A stretch of DNA of 64,000 nucleotides from an uncultured Clostridia bacterium (lineage in GTDB: Bacteria > Bacillota > Clostridia > Oscillospirales > Ruminococcaceae). Each line of letters starts with the position of its first letter. Position 1 is the first letter of the stretch. The DNA is taken from NCBI GenBank assembly GCA_947624675.1, contig CANQLI010000004.1:62001-126000 (forward strand), in the 5' to 3' direction. Below the pieces are notes generated by a model. That model ran no database searches, was not told where the DNA came from, and worked only from the letters and a program-made list of their open reading frames with translations. Positions 8,887-18,157 of this stretch are shown one piece after another. The position numbers and the translations under genes were made by a program.

Positions 8887-8920
8887 AGCCCTCACTGTTA
8901 AGACGGTGGGGGCTGATTTT
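8887..8920 (+). terminator. Terminator of fucO
   Basis: Stem AGCCCTCAC / GTGGGGGCT followed by GATTTT, ten bases past the stop. Confidence 0.75.
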
Positions 8921-9006
8921 AATATTGATAAAAGTTTTGATTCCCTTGTCAGTTTTTAAGATTTTTATGCCTATATAATAGTAGAACTATATAGGGAGGA
9001 ACTATA

Positions 9007-10062
9007 ATGAAACCAAAAAGAATTTTTACGCTTATACTTACCATATTGCTTGCATTAAACATCACCGCCTGCGGAGATAATAAAAGTGAAAATGAAAACT
9101 CTGTCAAAGTGCCGGAAAGCATAAAGCTAGAAAGTACTGTTACTTATGATGAGGCGATAGAAGATTTTAAATACGATGAAAACATATCCGATATTTTATT
9201 GTGGACGCAAAGAGTCAGCAATTATATTAGTGCGCTTTACTATCAGGATATAGGAAGCTTATTCTCGTGTCAAGACGAACAAACAGGTGAGGTAATATCA
9301 AATTTTGTTTATAACGAAGATACAGAGATCGAAACGCCCAGTGAAGAAGCTATTACAAAATACATCAACAAACTTGAGGATATGTTTAAGTCTGTACCAA
9401 AATATACGGAGTATATGCAAACGGCAGCCAACGCGACCTTGAGGGATGCGTACATTAAATTTGCTGCGTACGCCAAGGAGATACATCAGGAGTATTCCGA
9501 AACAAGACCTACATATGAGGATCATACCGCATCTATCGAATCCAGCATTTGGATGTTATCCGAATATTTATCTTATTTTAATGAGTATTATACTTACAGC
9601 GAAGAAAATATGGAACCTAATGATTACTTATTATTAGTCTTATCAACCGTTTGGAGACCCCTTGAAAACATAGCGGTCTACTGTACTTGTAGTGAAAAAT
9701 GGTTCTCAGATCAGCTTAAACTTGATGATCCTAGCTTTCTTAATTTTGCAAGTATACTGGATTTTGCAACCACGCAGTATTCCGATACGCCTAAAGATTT
9801 TGATGTTGATTTTGAGTTGTTACAGCTTGAAAAAGTAATGGCTCAAAAAAACGCTTTTGACGCTATTGCAGCAAAGGCTTTAAAAAATGATGAAGCAGCC
9901 ATCAAAGTATATGATGACTTTATGAAAGAAGCAAAAAGGCTTTATGAAATAGTCAGACTTCACCGACCGGAAGATGCAAGTACAGATTATGTGCAAAAGT
10001 ATGATTATAACCTTGATAAGCTTTATGAACTCAAGGAAAAGCTTGATTCTTTAATCAGATAA
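9007..10062 (+). CDS. Lipoprotein of unknown function
   Basis: 351 residues. A lipoprotein signal is clear: KPKRIF, hydrophobic TLILTILLALNI, lipobox ITAC with Cys at 22, then a charged linker (GDNKSENENS). The mature part is mostly helical and acidic (for example KLEDMFKSVPKYTEYMQTAA and FDAIAAKALKNDEAAIKVYD), with no motif I can name. The start ATG follows AGGGAGG. It has its own terminator. Nearby genes (fucO, a phosphatase) do not point to a role. Confidence 0.75.
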   Translation: MKPKRIFTLILTILLALNITACGDNKSENENSVKVPESIKLESTVTYDEAIEDFKYDENISDILLWTQRVSNYISALYYQDIGSLFSCQDEQTGEVISNFVYNEDTEIETPSEEAITKYINKLEDMFKSVPKYTEYMQTAANATLRDAYIKFAAYAKEIHQEYSETRPTYEDHTASIESSIWMLSEYLSYFNEYYTYSEENMEPNDYLLLVLSTVWRPLENIAVYCTCSEKWFSDQLKLDDPSFLNFASILDFATTQYSDTPKDFDVDFELLQLEKVMAQKNAFDAIAAKALKNDEAAIKVYDDFMKEAKRLYEIVRLHRPEDASTDYVQKYDYNLDKLYELKEKLDSLIR

Positions 10063-10071
10063 TACAATTAA

Positions 10072-10113
10072 ACAGCCCGCCCTATAAAAAATTATTGGGT
10101 GGGCTGTGTTTTA
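10072..10113 (+). terminator. Terminator after the lipoprotein gene
   Basis: Stem ACAGCCCGCCC / GGGTGGGCTGT followed by GTTTT; lies between convergent genes. Confidence 0.85.
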
Positions 10114-10127
10114 ATGTTATTTTGTTC

Positions 10128-10664
10128 TTACACCGTATATTCAATAGTCTGACCGTTTCCCATAAAGAACCCTTCAAATTCTTTCATAGTCATATCCTCA
10201 AAATACATTTTCGCCACTCGGCAAATGCCTCCGTGGCATACCACAAGTACCGTTTTATCTTTATATTTTTCCTTTATATCATCGATCGCACTAAAAACTC
10301 TGTGAGCGAGCTGCAAAACTGATTCGCCTCCGCCAAGACGAACTCCGAACTCACACTTTGCCTTTTGAAACTCGTCAAACACTTTTTCGAAAATGACACC
10401 CTCGTAAGTGCCGTAATCCCACTCGGTAAAGCGTTCGTCAACAACAATTTCTGCGCCTATCGCCTCGTTTGCAAGATTTGCGGTATCAACAGCTCTCTTC
10501 AGCGGTGAGCAGATAACGATGTCTATATTTTTGTTCTTTAATTTGTTTCCAAGCTCTCTTGCCTGCTGTTTCCCCTTATCCGTGAGCATAGCACTGCTTA
10601 TACCGCATATCTTTCCATTTATGTTAAAATCAGTTTCTCCGTGTCTTGCAAAAATAATCCTCAT
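10128..10664 (-). CDS. Histidine phosphatase family protein
   Basis: 178 residues of the phosphoglycerate-mutase-like fold. The phospho-acceptor motif ARHGETDFN is at residues 6-14, a CSPLKRAVDTA arginine segment at ~52, the acid/base region around DERFTEWDYGTYEG, and the second His in VVCHGGICR at ~145. Substrate cannot be told; such proteins include alpha-ribazole phosphatases, phosphoglycerate mutase-like enzymes and broad phosphatases. No cobalamin genes are nearby to favour CobC. The ORF covers the full domain with no extra parts. Confidence 0.9.
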   Translation of the reverse strand: MRIIFARHGETDFNINGKICGISSAMLTDKGKQQARELGNKLKNKNIDIVICSPLKRAVDTANLANEAIGAEIVVDERFTEWDYGTYEGVIFEKVFDEFQKAKCEFGVRLGGGESVLQLAHRVFSAIDDIKEKYKDKTVLVVCHGGICRVAKMYFEDMTMKEFEGFFMGNGQTIEYTV

Positions 10665-10707
10665 TTATCACACCTCTTATTCCTACCGAAAATGCCTGTC
10701 ATAAACG

Positions 10708-10738
10708 AAAAGCACCGAAAGAAAATCCTCCGGTGCCT
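10708..10738 (-). terminator. Terminator of the FemAB gene
   Basis: On the minus strand: GGCACCGGAGG / CTTTCGGTGC with CTTTT after it. It lies 130 bases after the stop. Confidence 0.6.
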
Positions 10739-10866
10739 CTCGCATATATGGTGGGGTTAGTTAGAAAGCTTTTTAACATAATTATCATATCAGAAATTTC
10801 GACAAAATAGAAATATATATTTTATATTAAGACATATAAAATTATATATGTCTTTCATCAGACATT

Positions 10867-11967
10867 TTATTTGTGTCTGAATTTCACCTTGAGCCTTCTT
10901 TGTATCTCGTGAAGCCCTCTATATATCTTTTCAAACACTGTCACAAGCCTTTTCTTAAACGGAGAAAAGCAGTAGTAAAACTCTCCGGCATAGGTAACGA
11001 TCTCTCCGTTGAAGCCCTTTTTGAATTTATATACTCCATAGTTAGGATGATTTTCATCCTTATAAAACGGTATTCCCTGAAAATCATATATAAAATTGTC
11101 GTTTTTAAGAGCCCACTGTATCATAGTCCACTGCATTAAATAATTCGGCATAGTGTTTCTGAACTTATTTGAGGAAGCTCCGTAAACATAACAGGTCTTT
11201 CCCGCATACTGAGTAGTAACCGCACCCGATACGGGAACATCCTTTCCTCCGGTCTCCTCGTTATTCACATAGCATACAAACAGCCTGCAATGCTCCTCAC
11301 CTAAAGCATCAAGCATTTTTGCAAAATACTCCTTTGGTCTTATCGCAAAACCGTCACGGGTACCGGTTTCCTGCATAAGCGGGTAAAAGTCATCAAGTGC
11401 TTCTTTTCCGCAGGCTTTACACACAACTCCCTTTCTAGGCGCTTTTCTTATCCTGTTTCTCCAGTCGGGCTTAAAGGTCATCATAACCTCATCCTCAGTT
11501 TTGCCTTTTATATCCCTTAACATATAATTGTTTCTCGCCTGAATTGTAGAAAGCTCCGGAGCGTTTTCCGTATAACTAAAGCCCATACTCTTTATAAGCT
11601 CGATTATATCCCTATCCTTTTCCTCACAACAGGGATCCCACATAAAGTCATAACACTTATGCTTTTTTGCCAAGACCTTTATCCCGCTGAAAAGGTCCTC
11701 CATAACTGCCTTATCCCGCCAGTCGCAGACAGGTCCATGGGGCGCATACAAAAACGAACAGCCAAACAACGGTATCTTTCTTACAAGAACAAGACAAACT
11801 CCCACGATATTGCCTTCTTTATTTCTTGAGATAACCGCGTCCCAACCCCATTGATCCTTTACCTTTGGCCAATTTAACGACTGAAGAAAATTTCCGTTTA
11901 TGTGATTTTTTGCAAAATTTTCATACTCCTCACACAGCGCTTTATCAGATTTATTTAAAATTTCCAA
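10867..11967 (-). CDS. FemAB-family peptidoglycan bridge ligase
   Basis: 366 residues of the FemX/FemAB fold (two GNAT-like domains). These enzymes use aminoacyl-tRNA to add the first amino acids of the cross-bridge to lipid II or the stem peptide. Visible family segments are NFLQSLNWPKVK near the start, FLYAPHGPVCDWRD, the MMTFKPDWRNRIRKAPRKGV region, and YLMQWTMIQWALKN with YDFQGIPFYKDENHPNYGVY and KFKKGFNGEIVTYAGEFYY near the end. The coiled-coil hairpin of FemA is not obvious. The chosen TTG start follows AAGGGTGG at seven bases. Which amino acid it adds cannot be told. Confidence 0.88.
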   Translation of the reverse strand: MEILNKSDKALCEEYENFAKNHINGNFLQSLNWPKVKDQWGWDAVISRNKEGNIVGVCLVLVRKIPLFGCSFLYAPHGPVCDWRDKAVMEDLFSGIKVLAKKHKCYDFMWDPCCEEKDRDIIELIKSMGFSYTENAPELSTIQARNNYMLRDIKGKTEDEVMMTFKPDWRNRIRKAPRKGVVCKACGKEALDDFYPLMQETGTRDGFAIRPKEYFAKMLDALGEEHCRLFVCYVNNEETGGKDVPVSGAVTTQYAGKTCYVYGASSNKFRNTMPNYLMQWTMIQWALKNDNFIYDFQGIPFYKDENHPNYGVYKFKKGFNGEIVTYAGEFYYCFSPFKKRLVTVFEKIYRGLHEIQRRLKVKFRHK

Positions 11968-12003
11968 GCAAATACCACCCTTTTTTACATTCTTTACTTT
12001 ATA

Positions 12004-12032
12004 ATAATACCACATATGTTTTAAAATTGCAA
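12004..12032 (-). promoter_or_regulatory. Promoter for the FemAB gene
   Basis: On the minus strand: TTGCAA, 17 bases, TATTAT, 37 bases before the TTG start. Confidence 0.5.
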
Positions 12033-12045
12033 TAATTAAGATTTG

Positions 12046-12115
12046 TTGACATCTATATTATATGTCCTTATATTTTTAGTTTTCTGTTGAAATTTTTTTA
12101 TCCTTATGGTAAAAT
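12046..12115 (+). promoter_or_regulatory. Two tandem promoters for the kinase-araD operon
   Basis: TTGACA, 17 bases, TATATT at 12046-12074, and TTGAAA, 17 bases, TAAAAT at 12087-12115. Both face the FGGY kinase gene. Confidence 0.6.
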
Positions 12116-12150
12116 TATCTTGAAATTAAATGAAAAGAAAGGTTATTTTT

Positions 12151-13731
12151 ATGGATCACATAGTTTCGGATATAATAAATGCGAAAACCGCTTTGGGAAT
12201 AGAATTCGGCTCGACAAGAATAAAAGCAGTCCTTATAGATTCCAAAAACAAGACTATTGCCGTCGGCGGGCATACATGGGAAAACAAGCTCCAAAACGGA
12301 ATATGGACATACTCAAAGGAGGACATAATTAAAGGACTTCAAAGCTGTTATTCCTCTCTAAAAGAAGATGTTTTTAATAAGTATGGCGAGGTGTTAAAAA
12401 AAGTCGGCGCTATCGGTATAAGCGCTATGATGCACGGCTATATCGCCCTTGACGAATCTGGAGAATGGCTTACTCCGTTTAGGACCTGGCGAAACAACAT
12501 AACCCTTGACGCTTCTCAGAGGCTTACAAAGCTTTTTGACTTTAACATACCTCAAAGATGGAGCATAGCCCACCTTTATCAGGCTATTTTGAACAAAGAG
12601 GAACACATCTCAAAAATAAAGAGAGTTACCACTCTTGCGGGATATGTTCATTCCTTACTTACAGGAGAAAATGTCCTTGGTGTCGGAGAGGCATCAGGTA
12701 TGTTTCCTATCGATTCAAAAAGCCTTGACTATGACACTAATATGGTCGAAAAATTCGACGATATTCTAAAAGAAAACGGCTTACCGTACACCCTTAAAGA
12801 AATATTTCCGAGAGTTTTGAATGCAGGTCAGAACGCAGGATGTCTGACTCCCGAGGGTGCAGCTTTGTTGGATACAAGCAAAACGCTCACAAGCTCAATA
12901 CCGCTTTGTCCGCCGGAAGGAGATGCGGGTACAGGAATGGTCGCTACCAACAGCGTTTTAAAGCGCACAGGAAATGTTTCAGCAGGTACATCAGTGTTTG
13001 CTATGGTTGTGCTCGAAAAAAGCCTTTCGGGAGTATATCCCGAGATTGATATTGTGACAACCCCTGACGGAAATCCTGTGGCTATGGTCCACGCAAACAA
13101 CTGTACTTCCGACATAAACGAATGGGCAAAGCTTTTTAACGATGTTTTAAAGGAGTTTGGAACGCAGGTCGATCCCGATACACTTTACACAACGCTTTAT
13201 AGATCGGCGCTTTACGGGGAAAAGGACGGCGGAGGGCTCTTGCCGTTTGGGTATCTTTCCGGAGAAAACATAACATCGGTCAACACCGGAAGACCTATGC
13301 TGATACGGAAAGAAAACTCATCCTTTACCCTTTCAAACCTTATGCGTGCGAATATGTACTCGGCACTCGGTGCGCTCAAAATAGGGCTTGATATACTGTT
13401 TGAAAAAGAGAAGGTTTCTCTCGATATATTAAACTGTCACGGAGGATTCTTTAAAACCGATGAGGTAGGTCAGAAGATAATGGCAGCAGCGGCAAATGTT
13501 AAAACAGGGGTAAACAGCGAAGCCTCAGAGGGAGGAGCATGGGGAATAGCTCTTTTAGCAGCTTATTTAAACGAAGAAGAAAGCCTCCCGGAATTTTTAC
13601 AAAACAAGGTGTTCTGTGACTGTGAAATTAAGGAAATCATTCCTGACAAAGAAGATGTCAGAGGGTTTGAAAAATTTATGGAAAGCTACCGTGCAGGACT
13701 TGACGCAGAGAGAGCAGCCGCTATTATCTGA
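12151..13731 (+). CDS. FGGY-family sugar kinase, probable L-ribulokinase
   Basis: 526 residues of the FGGY kinase family. The N-terminal phosphate loop is [17 protein letters not shown]; the substrate region includes [27 protein letters not shown]; the C-terminal domain has [16 protein letters not shown] and [15 protein letters not shown]. It phosphorylates a sugar, most likely L-ribulose, because the next gene, 23 bases on, is AraD-like. The kinase is not of the classical AraB sequence type, so substrate is inferred from context. The chosen ATG follows AAAGG at eight bases; an upstream in-frame ATG has no ribosome site. No arabinose isomerase gene is in the window. Confidence 0.8.
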   Translation: MDHIVSDIINAKTALGIEFGSTRIKAVLIDSKNKTIAVGGHTWENKLQNGIWTYSKEDIIKGLQSCYSSLKEDVFNKYGEVLKKVGAIGISAMMHGYIALDESGEWLTPFRTWRNNITLDASQRLTKLFDFNIPQRWSIAHLYQAILNKEEHISKIKRVTTLAGYVHSLLTGENVLGVGEASGMFPIDSKSLDYDTNMVEKFDDILKENGLPYTLKEIFPRVLNAGQNAGCLTPEGAALLDTSKTLTSSIPLCPPEGDAGTGMVATNSVLKRTGNVSAGTSVFAMVVLEKSLSGVYPEIDIVTTPDGNPVAMVHANNCTSDINEWAKLFNDVLKEFGTQVDPDTLYTTLYRSALYGEKDGGGLLPFGYLSGENITSVNTGRPMLIRKENSSFTLSNLMRANMYSALGALKIGLDILFEKEKVSLDILNCHGGFFKTDEVGQKIMAAAANVKTGVNSEASEGGAWGIALLAAYLNEEESLPEFLQNKVFCDCEIKEIIPDKEDVRGFEKFMESYRAGLDAERAAAII

Positions 13732-13754
13732 ACTTATTTTACGGAGGAATAACT

Positions 13755-14450
13755 ATGCTTGAAGCATTAAAAAAAGAAGTATATGAGGCAAATATGCTTT
13801 TACCTAAATACAAGCTTGTAACCTTTACATGGGGAAATGTAAGCGCTATTGATAAGGCATCCGGGCTTTTTGTAATAAAACCGAGCGGAGTCGACTATGA
13901 AGTGATGACACCCGATGATATGGTGGTAGTGGATCTAAACGGAAACAAGGTCGAGGGCAGCCTTAATCCTTCATCTGATACACCTACTCACCTTGAGCTT
14001 TACAAAGCTTTTCCCGACATAGGTTCTGTGGTCCACACCCACTCATCATATGCCACCTCATGGGCTCAGTCGGGACGGAATATTCCCTGTTACGGAACTA
14101 CCCACGCCGACTATATATACGGCGATGTACCTTGCGTAAGATGTCTCACAAAGGCTGAAATAGACGAAAATTATGAGAAAAATACAGGGATTCTGATTGC
14201 AACCGAATTTGAGCGTCTCGGAATAGACCCTTTGGCAACGCCTGCTGTGCTTTGTAAAAATCACGGTCCTTTCGTATGGGGAAAGACCGCAAATAAAGCT
14301 GTTGAATGCGCGGTCGTTCTTGAGAAGATAGCTAAAATGGCATACCGTACAGAGCTTATAAACAATGAAGTGAGCCGCGCTCCTAAAGAGCTTCAGGACA
14401 AGCACTATCTGAGAAAGCACGGAAAAAATGCCTACTACGGACAGAAATAA
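13755..14450 (+). CDS. araD: L-ribulose-5-phosphate 4-epimerase
   Basis: Converts L-ribulose-5-phosphate to D-xylulose-5-phosphate, linking arabinose use to the pentose phosphate pathway. The 231-residue class II aldolase fold shows TWGNVSA, FVIKPSGVDY, LNPSSDTPTHLELYKAFP, the zinc ligands in VVHTHSSYATSWA, YGTTHADYIYGDVPC and CKNHGPFVWG. Size and order match AraD. It is co-transcribed with the upstream kinase and ends with a terminator. The distinction from L-fuculose-phosphate aldolase rests on overall match (length, THADYIYGDVPC). Confidence 0.92.
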   Translation: MLEALKKEVYEANMLLPKYKLVTFTWGNVSAIDKASGLFVIKPSGVDYEVMTPDDMVVVDLNGNKVEGSLNPSSDTPTHLELYKAFPDIGSVVHTHSSYATSWAQSGRNIPCYGTTHADYIYGDVPCVRCLTKAEIDENYEKNTGILIATEFERLGIDPLATPAVLCKNHGPFVWGKTANKAVECAVVLEKIAKMAYRTELINNEVSRAPKELQDKHYLRKHGKNAYYGQK

Positions 14451-14477
14451 CAATTTCTGTAAACACAAATTAAGCAA

Positions 14478-14516
14478 CAAAAATGCCTTGCTGTATAATA
14501 ACAGAAGGCATTTTTT
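14478..14516 (+). terminator. Terminator of araD
   Basis: Stem AAATGCCTT / AAGGCATTT with a further CTGT/ACAG pairing inside, then a T-run; lies between convergent genes. Confidence 0.75.
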
Positions 14517-14524
14517 ATATAACT

Positions 14525-15466
14525 TCACTTTATACTTTTTATCTCACAGTCTTTATAAAAATAGTTTAGTATTTCCTCAAAGCTCTTACCTTCTGACGCA
14601 AGCTGTTCAGCGTAAGACTGACAAAATCCGACAAGGTGTCCCGAACCCTTTGTTGAAAACACAAATGCTTCGTCAGTTACCTTAAAGGTAAAGTGCTGTG
14701 AGGGCAGCGACAAAAGCATATAAAGCTCACTTGCTGACATCTCTTTTTGTCCATCTATCAGCACCTTAAGCGGCGTGCCGTTTTTACTTTCTTTTATGAC
14801 CTTTATCCAGCTGTCATAATCATCAGACAAAGATATGTCCAACTGATTTTCAAGAGCCTTTTTTAAGTCGTCCTTAGATATTTCGGTCTCTGAAGCTTCC
14901 TCTTCTTTATCAGTATCACAGTCTACCGATGTGAGATAGCTTATATCTTCACCCCATATATCCTCCGCGCTTTCGGTGCTTCCAAACGATCTTTCAAAAT
15001 ATGCAACGGCTACGGGATCACCGCCGTATGTCAAAACCGTATCATACACCTCTTCAGCCAACGGCTTTAAGCGCTTTAAAATCTCATCAAGGTTGTCATA
15101 TACGCCGCTTGCCTCTTCTTTTGTAAAAACCTTCTGATAAACTGTTTCATCGTCACTTATATGTGCACCGTCTAGTGATGGATCGGGGCTTTCGGCTTCT
15201 CTTGCAATATATGTATTTTGAAGAATCATCTGTGCTTTTATAGTCTCGTCGCTCATATCCATTGGTATTGACGCAAGCGTAGAGTACAAAAGGTAATCCA
15301 TTCTCGAAATTGTTTTAACAGTCTTATCTTCGGTAAGATATATCTTTACCTTATCCGGAAGCGGCTTGTCTTTCACCTTGAACAGGCTGTCCTTAAAAAA
15401 GGCAATACACGGTATAAGCATTATTCCGAGTGCAAGAATCAAAAGCGTTTTTACGGTCTGTTTCAT
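14525..15466 (-). CDS. SpoIID/LytB-domain protein
   Basis: 313 residues. The N-terminus has one hydrophobic helix (TLLILALGIMLIPCIAFF) for membrane anchoring. The SpoIID domain follows: YLLYSTLASIPMDMSDETIK and MILQNTYIAREA, a middle section, and the end segment KGSGHLVGFCQSYAEQLASE with FEEILNYFYKD, all recognisable SpoIID/LytB patterns. SpoIID is the lytic transglycosylase of spore engulfment; the central region here is more acidic and divergent than in Bacillus. The start follows AAAGGA at nine bases. Presence of this gene alone does not prove the organism sporulates. Confidence 0.82.
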   Translation of the reverse strand: MKQTVKTLLILALGIMLIPCIAFFKDSLFKVKDKPLPDKVKIYLTEDKTVKTISRMDYLLYSTLASIPMDMSDETIKAQMILQNTYIAREAESPDPSLDGAHISDDETVYQKVFTKEEASGVYDNLDEILKRLKPLAEEVYDTVLTYGGDPVAVAYFERSFGSTESAEDIWGEDISYLTSVDCDTDKEEEASETEISKDDLKKALENQLDISLSDDYDSWIKVIKESKNGTPLKVLIDGQKEMSASELYMLLSLPSQHFTFKVTDEAFVFSTKGSGHLVGFCQSYAEQLASEGKSFEEILNYFYKDCEIKSIK

Positions 15467-15531
15467 TTTTGTCAGTCCTTTCAATATCGGGTCTATATTA
15501 AAAGTGTATTCGCTTAAGACAAGGGTTATTC

Positions 15532-15560
15532 TTGACACAGATTTGTAATTTTGCTATAAT
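15532..15560 (+). promoter_or_regulatory. Sigma-A promoter for citrate synthase
   Basis: TTGACA, 17 bases, TATAAT, 53 bases before the start. Confidence 0.8.
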
Positions 15561-15613
15561 TAAAATGATTTTAGTGTGATTGGTCAAGAAAAACGAAAGG
15601 AAGGTTTTGTACT

Positions 15614-16954
15614 ATGCCGAAAACTGCACAAGAAAAGCTCAAGGAACAATTTATTCAGAATAATCTTATCGACAAGACATATTACGATAAATACGGTGTA
15701 AAAAGGGGATTAAGAAACCCCGACGGCACAGGTGTTATGGCTGGGGTGACAAATATATGTAATGTTCACGGCTACATAGTGAACGAAGGAGAAAAAGAAC
15801 CTGTCGAAGGAAAGCTTTTTTACCGTGGCTATAATGTTGTTGATATAGTTTCAAATGCACAGGCGGAAAACAGATTCGGTTTTGAAGAGGTAGTATTTTT
15901 ACTGTTGTTCGGAACTCTTCCTAATAAATCAGAGCTTAAAACATTCCGTGCGATAATAGATGCACAAAGAGAGCTTCCCAACGACTTCTTTGAGGATATG
16001 ATATTAAAAGCTCCGTCCAGAAACATTATGAATAAAATGGCAAGGTCTATTCTGGCTCTTTACTCATATGACGATAACCCCGACAGTCAGACTCCCGACC
16101 ACGAACTTAACACAGCCATTTCTATAATTTCAAAGCTTCCGAGAATAATGGTAGATGCTTTTCAGGTTCAGCAGAGAAGCTTTTACGGAAAAAGTATGTA
16201 TATGCATCCGCTCATCAAGGGACAAAGCACATCAGAGATGATACTGTCAACACTGCGCCCTGACAGGCAGTTTACAGATGAGGAGGCAAAGCTTTTAGAC
16301 CTTTTGATGATCTTACACGCCGAGCACGGCGGAGGAAACAACTCGACATTTAGTTGTAGAGTTCTCACTTCTTCAGGCACAGACCCTTATTCAGCTTATG
16401 CCGCTGCTATCGGATCTCTTAAAGGTCCAAAGCACGGCGGTGCTAACGCAAAGGTTTTGCAGATGCAGGAGTGCATAAAAGCAAATGTAAAAAACTGGAA
16501 CGATGAAGGAGAAGTAGCTGACTTTTTAAGAAAAATAATCAGAAAAGAAGCTAACGACGGCTCAGGACTTATTTACGGTATGGGGCACGCGGTTTATACG
16601 CTCTCCGACCCAAGAGCTGTGATTTTAAAGCAAAGCGCAGAGAAAATAGCTAAGGGAACAGAGTACGAGGCACAGTTTAATCTTCTGGAAACCATCGAAA
16701 GACTGACACCCGAGCTTCTAAAGGAAGCCGGAAAGGATAAGTCTATATGTGCAAATGTTGATATGTATTCCGGACTTGTAAACACTATGCTTAAAATTCC
16801 TCCCGAGTTGTTTACACCGATTTTTGCTGCTTCAAGAATGCCCGGTTGGTGCGCTCACAGATTTGAGGAAATTGTCACCGGAAACAGGATAATTCGCCCG
16901 GCGTATAAAAGCATTCAAAAGGCAAAGAAATATATTCCAATTTCAAAAAGATAG
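15614..16954 (+). CDS. gltA: Citrate synthase
   Basis: Condenses acetyl-CoA and oxaloacetate to citrate, feeding glutamate synthesis in anaerobes. 446 residues of the citrate/2-methylcitrate synthase family: GKLFYRGYNVVDIV, LDLLMILHAEHGGGNNSTF (first catalytic His), KGPKHGGANAKV, GMGHAVYTLSDPRA (second His), and the C-terminal AASRMPGWCAHRFEEIVTGN with RIIRPAY. The long N-terminus (IDKTYYDKYGVKRGLRNPDG) is typical of the Clostridia form. No propionate genes are adjacent, so plain citrate synthase is preferred over methylcitrate synthase. Start ATG follows AAAGGAAGG. Confidence 0.93.
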   Translation: MPKTAQEKLKEQFIQNNLIDKTYYDKYGVKRGLRNPDGTGVMAGVTNICNVHGYIVNEGEKEPVEGKLFYRGYNVVDIVSNAQAENRFGFEEVVFLLLFGTLPNKSELKTFRAIIDAQRELPNDFFEDMILKAPSRNIMNKMARSILALYSYDDNPDSQTPDHELNTAISIISKLPRIMVDAFQVQQRSFYGKSMYMHPLIKGQSTSEMILSTLRPDRQFTDEEAKLLDLLMILHAEHGGGNNSTFSCRVLTSSGTDPYSAYAAAIGSLKGPKHGGANAKVLQMQECIKANVKNWNDEGEVADFLRKIIRKEANDGSGLIYGMGHAVYTLSDPRAVILKQSAEKIAKGTEYEAQFNLLETIERLTPELLKEAGKDKSICANVDMYSGLVNTMLKIPPELFTPIFAASRMPGWCAHRFEEIVTGNRIIRPAYKSIQKAKKYIPISKR

Positions 16955-16978
16955 TCTGTTATTATAAGTTTAAAGCAT

Positions 16979-17017
16979 AAAGCCAAAGTCCCTTGAATCA
17001 CAGGGGCTTTGGCTTTA
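16979..17017. terminator. Bidirectional terminator
   Basis: Stem AAAGCCAAAG...CTTTGGCTTT around TCCCT/AGGGG, between the convergent citrate synthase gene and the three-gene minus-strand operon. Confidence 0.85.
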
Positions 17018-17383
17018 TTAAATAAGTAAATATCCAAGCGCCAGCATAAGCTTTATGTCCGCTCCGTTTTTATAGAGCACATATATAAGTATTCCGATAA
17101 CCGCCTTTTCCTCGTCTATGTTAAGCTCATCAAAAAGTGACTTTTGATTATTTTGATTTCCGATTCCCGCAAGAGAGCCGAGAAATTCGCTGAAAGGTGA
17201 CGCCTGCTTGCGCCTGGACTCGTTATTATGTTCGTTATGTATAGGCGGATCAGGATGTGAAATATGTTCACTCACGGGGCTTGAATTGACCTGTGGCTCA
17301 GAGCTTTGCGCAGATGAGTGCATCTGACGCATTCGGCGAAGCGCCTGTTCCCTCAGCGACGAAAACTCCTCAGATGATGCCAA
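17018..17383 (-). CDS. Small hypothetical protein with hydrophobic C-terminus
   Basis: About 121 residues; not recognised. The N-terminal half is polar and rich in S, Q, H and N (a likely disordered linker). The C-terminal ~35 residues (EEKAVIGILIYVLYKNGADI, KLMLALGYLLI) are hydrophobic and could form an amphipathic or membrane helix. The TTG start is eight bases after AGGGGG and overlaps the end of the previous gene; a GTG nine bases earlier is an alternative. It is the last gene of a three-gene operon, so the products probably work together. Confidence 0.65.
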   Translation of the reverse strand: MASSEEFSSLREQALRRMRQMHSSAQSSEPQVNSSPVSEHISHPDPPIHNEHNNESRRKQASPFSEFLGSLAGIGNQNNQKSLFDELNIDEEKAVIGILIYVLYKNGADIKLMLALGYLLI

Positions 17384-17804
17384 GCAGATCACCCCCTAAT
17401 ATGCCGCTTTCTCTTAGTAACGGAAGCAGCTTTAAAAGCTTAAAAATCTTTATCAGGCTATCTACCTTTGCCTGTTTTTCATCCTTTAAGTGCGGCTTTA
17501 ACGCAAGCAAAAGAGCAATATTTTTGTCGTCCTTCGTACTTTGTTCCATTATGCTTTTAATCTGCATAAGCTTTGAAATATCCAGATTTCCAAGAGGGTT
17601 GCTGTTATTGTTTGTATTTTGTTCTTTAGCTTCGTTGCCGTTGTCGTTCATTCCCAGAAGCCTTGATATATCAAGAGAGCCGTCGGCGTTTCCGCTTCCT
17701 GATTCCGCAGAGAGTGCGCCGGCAAGCTCCTTTATCTGTTTCATACTTTCCTCATCGTTTAAAACATCATTAAGCTTTGCCATCAGATCGTCCGTATCAC
17801 TCAC
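17370..17804 (-). CDS. Small hypothetical protein
   Basis: 144 residues; not recognised. The chain has an acidic helical start (DTDDLMAKLNDVLNDEESMK), a low-complexity N/G/S middle, and a basic, leucine-rich end (VDSLIKIFKLLKLLPLLRES). The end segment resembles small clostridial proteins of unknown role found next to coat or membrane proteins, but I cannot name a family. GTG start with a GAGGGG-like site close by; the stop overlaps the next gene, so the pair is translationally coupled. Confidence 0.65.
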   Translation of the reverse strand: MSDTDDLMAKLNDVLNDEESMKQIKELAGALSAESGSGNADGSLDISRLLGMNDNGNEAKEQNTNNNSNPLGNLDISKLMQIKSIMEQSTKDDKNIALLLALKPHLKDEKQAKVDSLIKIFKLLKLLPLLRESGILGGDLLGII

Positions 17805-17824
17805 CGCCCCTCGCCAGTTTTTTA

Positions 17825-18061
17825 CTATTTTGAGATACTTTTATATATTTCCTGCGCCTGCGGAGTTGAAAGGATCTTTTCCGCTATTTTGGGATTTGAA
17901 AGCGCTTGTGTAAGCCGTTGTGCATCCGTTTTATTTAAATTACCGAGAGCCTTATCAAAAACTCCACTTTGCATCTGAGCTTTTAGCACTTCAGGCGTAG
18001 TGTTAAACTTTTTTGATGCTATGCTCAATAGTGCTGATAATTGTTTTTCATTTAAATTCAT
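17825..18061 (-). CDS. Small helical hypothetical protein
   Basis: 78 residues, all-helical in appearance (LNEKQLSALLSIASKKFNTT, LSNPKIAEKILSTPQAQEIY). The ATG chosen is seven bases after AGGAGG; an in-frame ATG six bases earlier lies too close to that site. First gene of the operon with the two genes at 17018-17804. No family recognised; the regular helices suggest a small partner or assembly protein, which is a guess. Confidence 0.65.
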   Translation of the reverse strand: MNLNEKQLSALLSIASKKFNTTPEVLKAQMQSGVFDKALGNLNKTDAQRLTQALSNPKIAEKILSTPQAQEIYKSISK

Positions 18062-18157
18062 ACACATTCCTCCTAAACTGTACTTGTATTTATTCTAATC
18101 ATATGATACAATATAAATAAATATCACAATCTATAAATATGTTGGGGGCAATAAACA

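Noticed and set aside
13755..14450. L-fuculose-phosphate aldolase reading for the AraD-like gene
   Set aside because: Length 231 and the THADYIYGDVPC and LNPSSDTPTHLELYKAFP segments match L-ribulose-5-phosphate 4-epimerase better; fucO is not adjacent.
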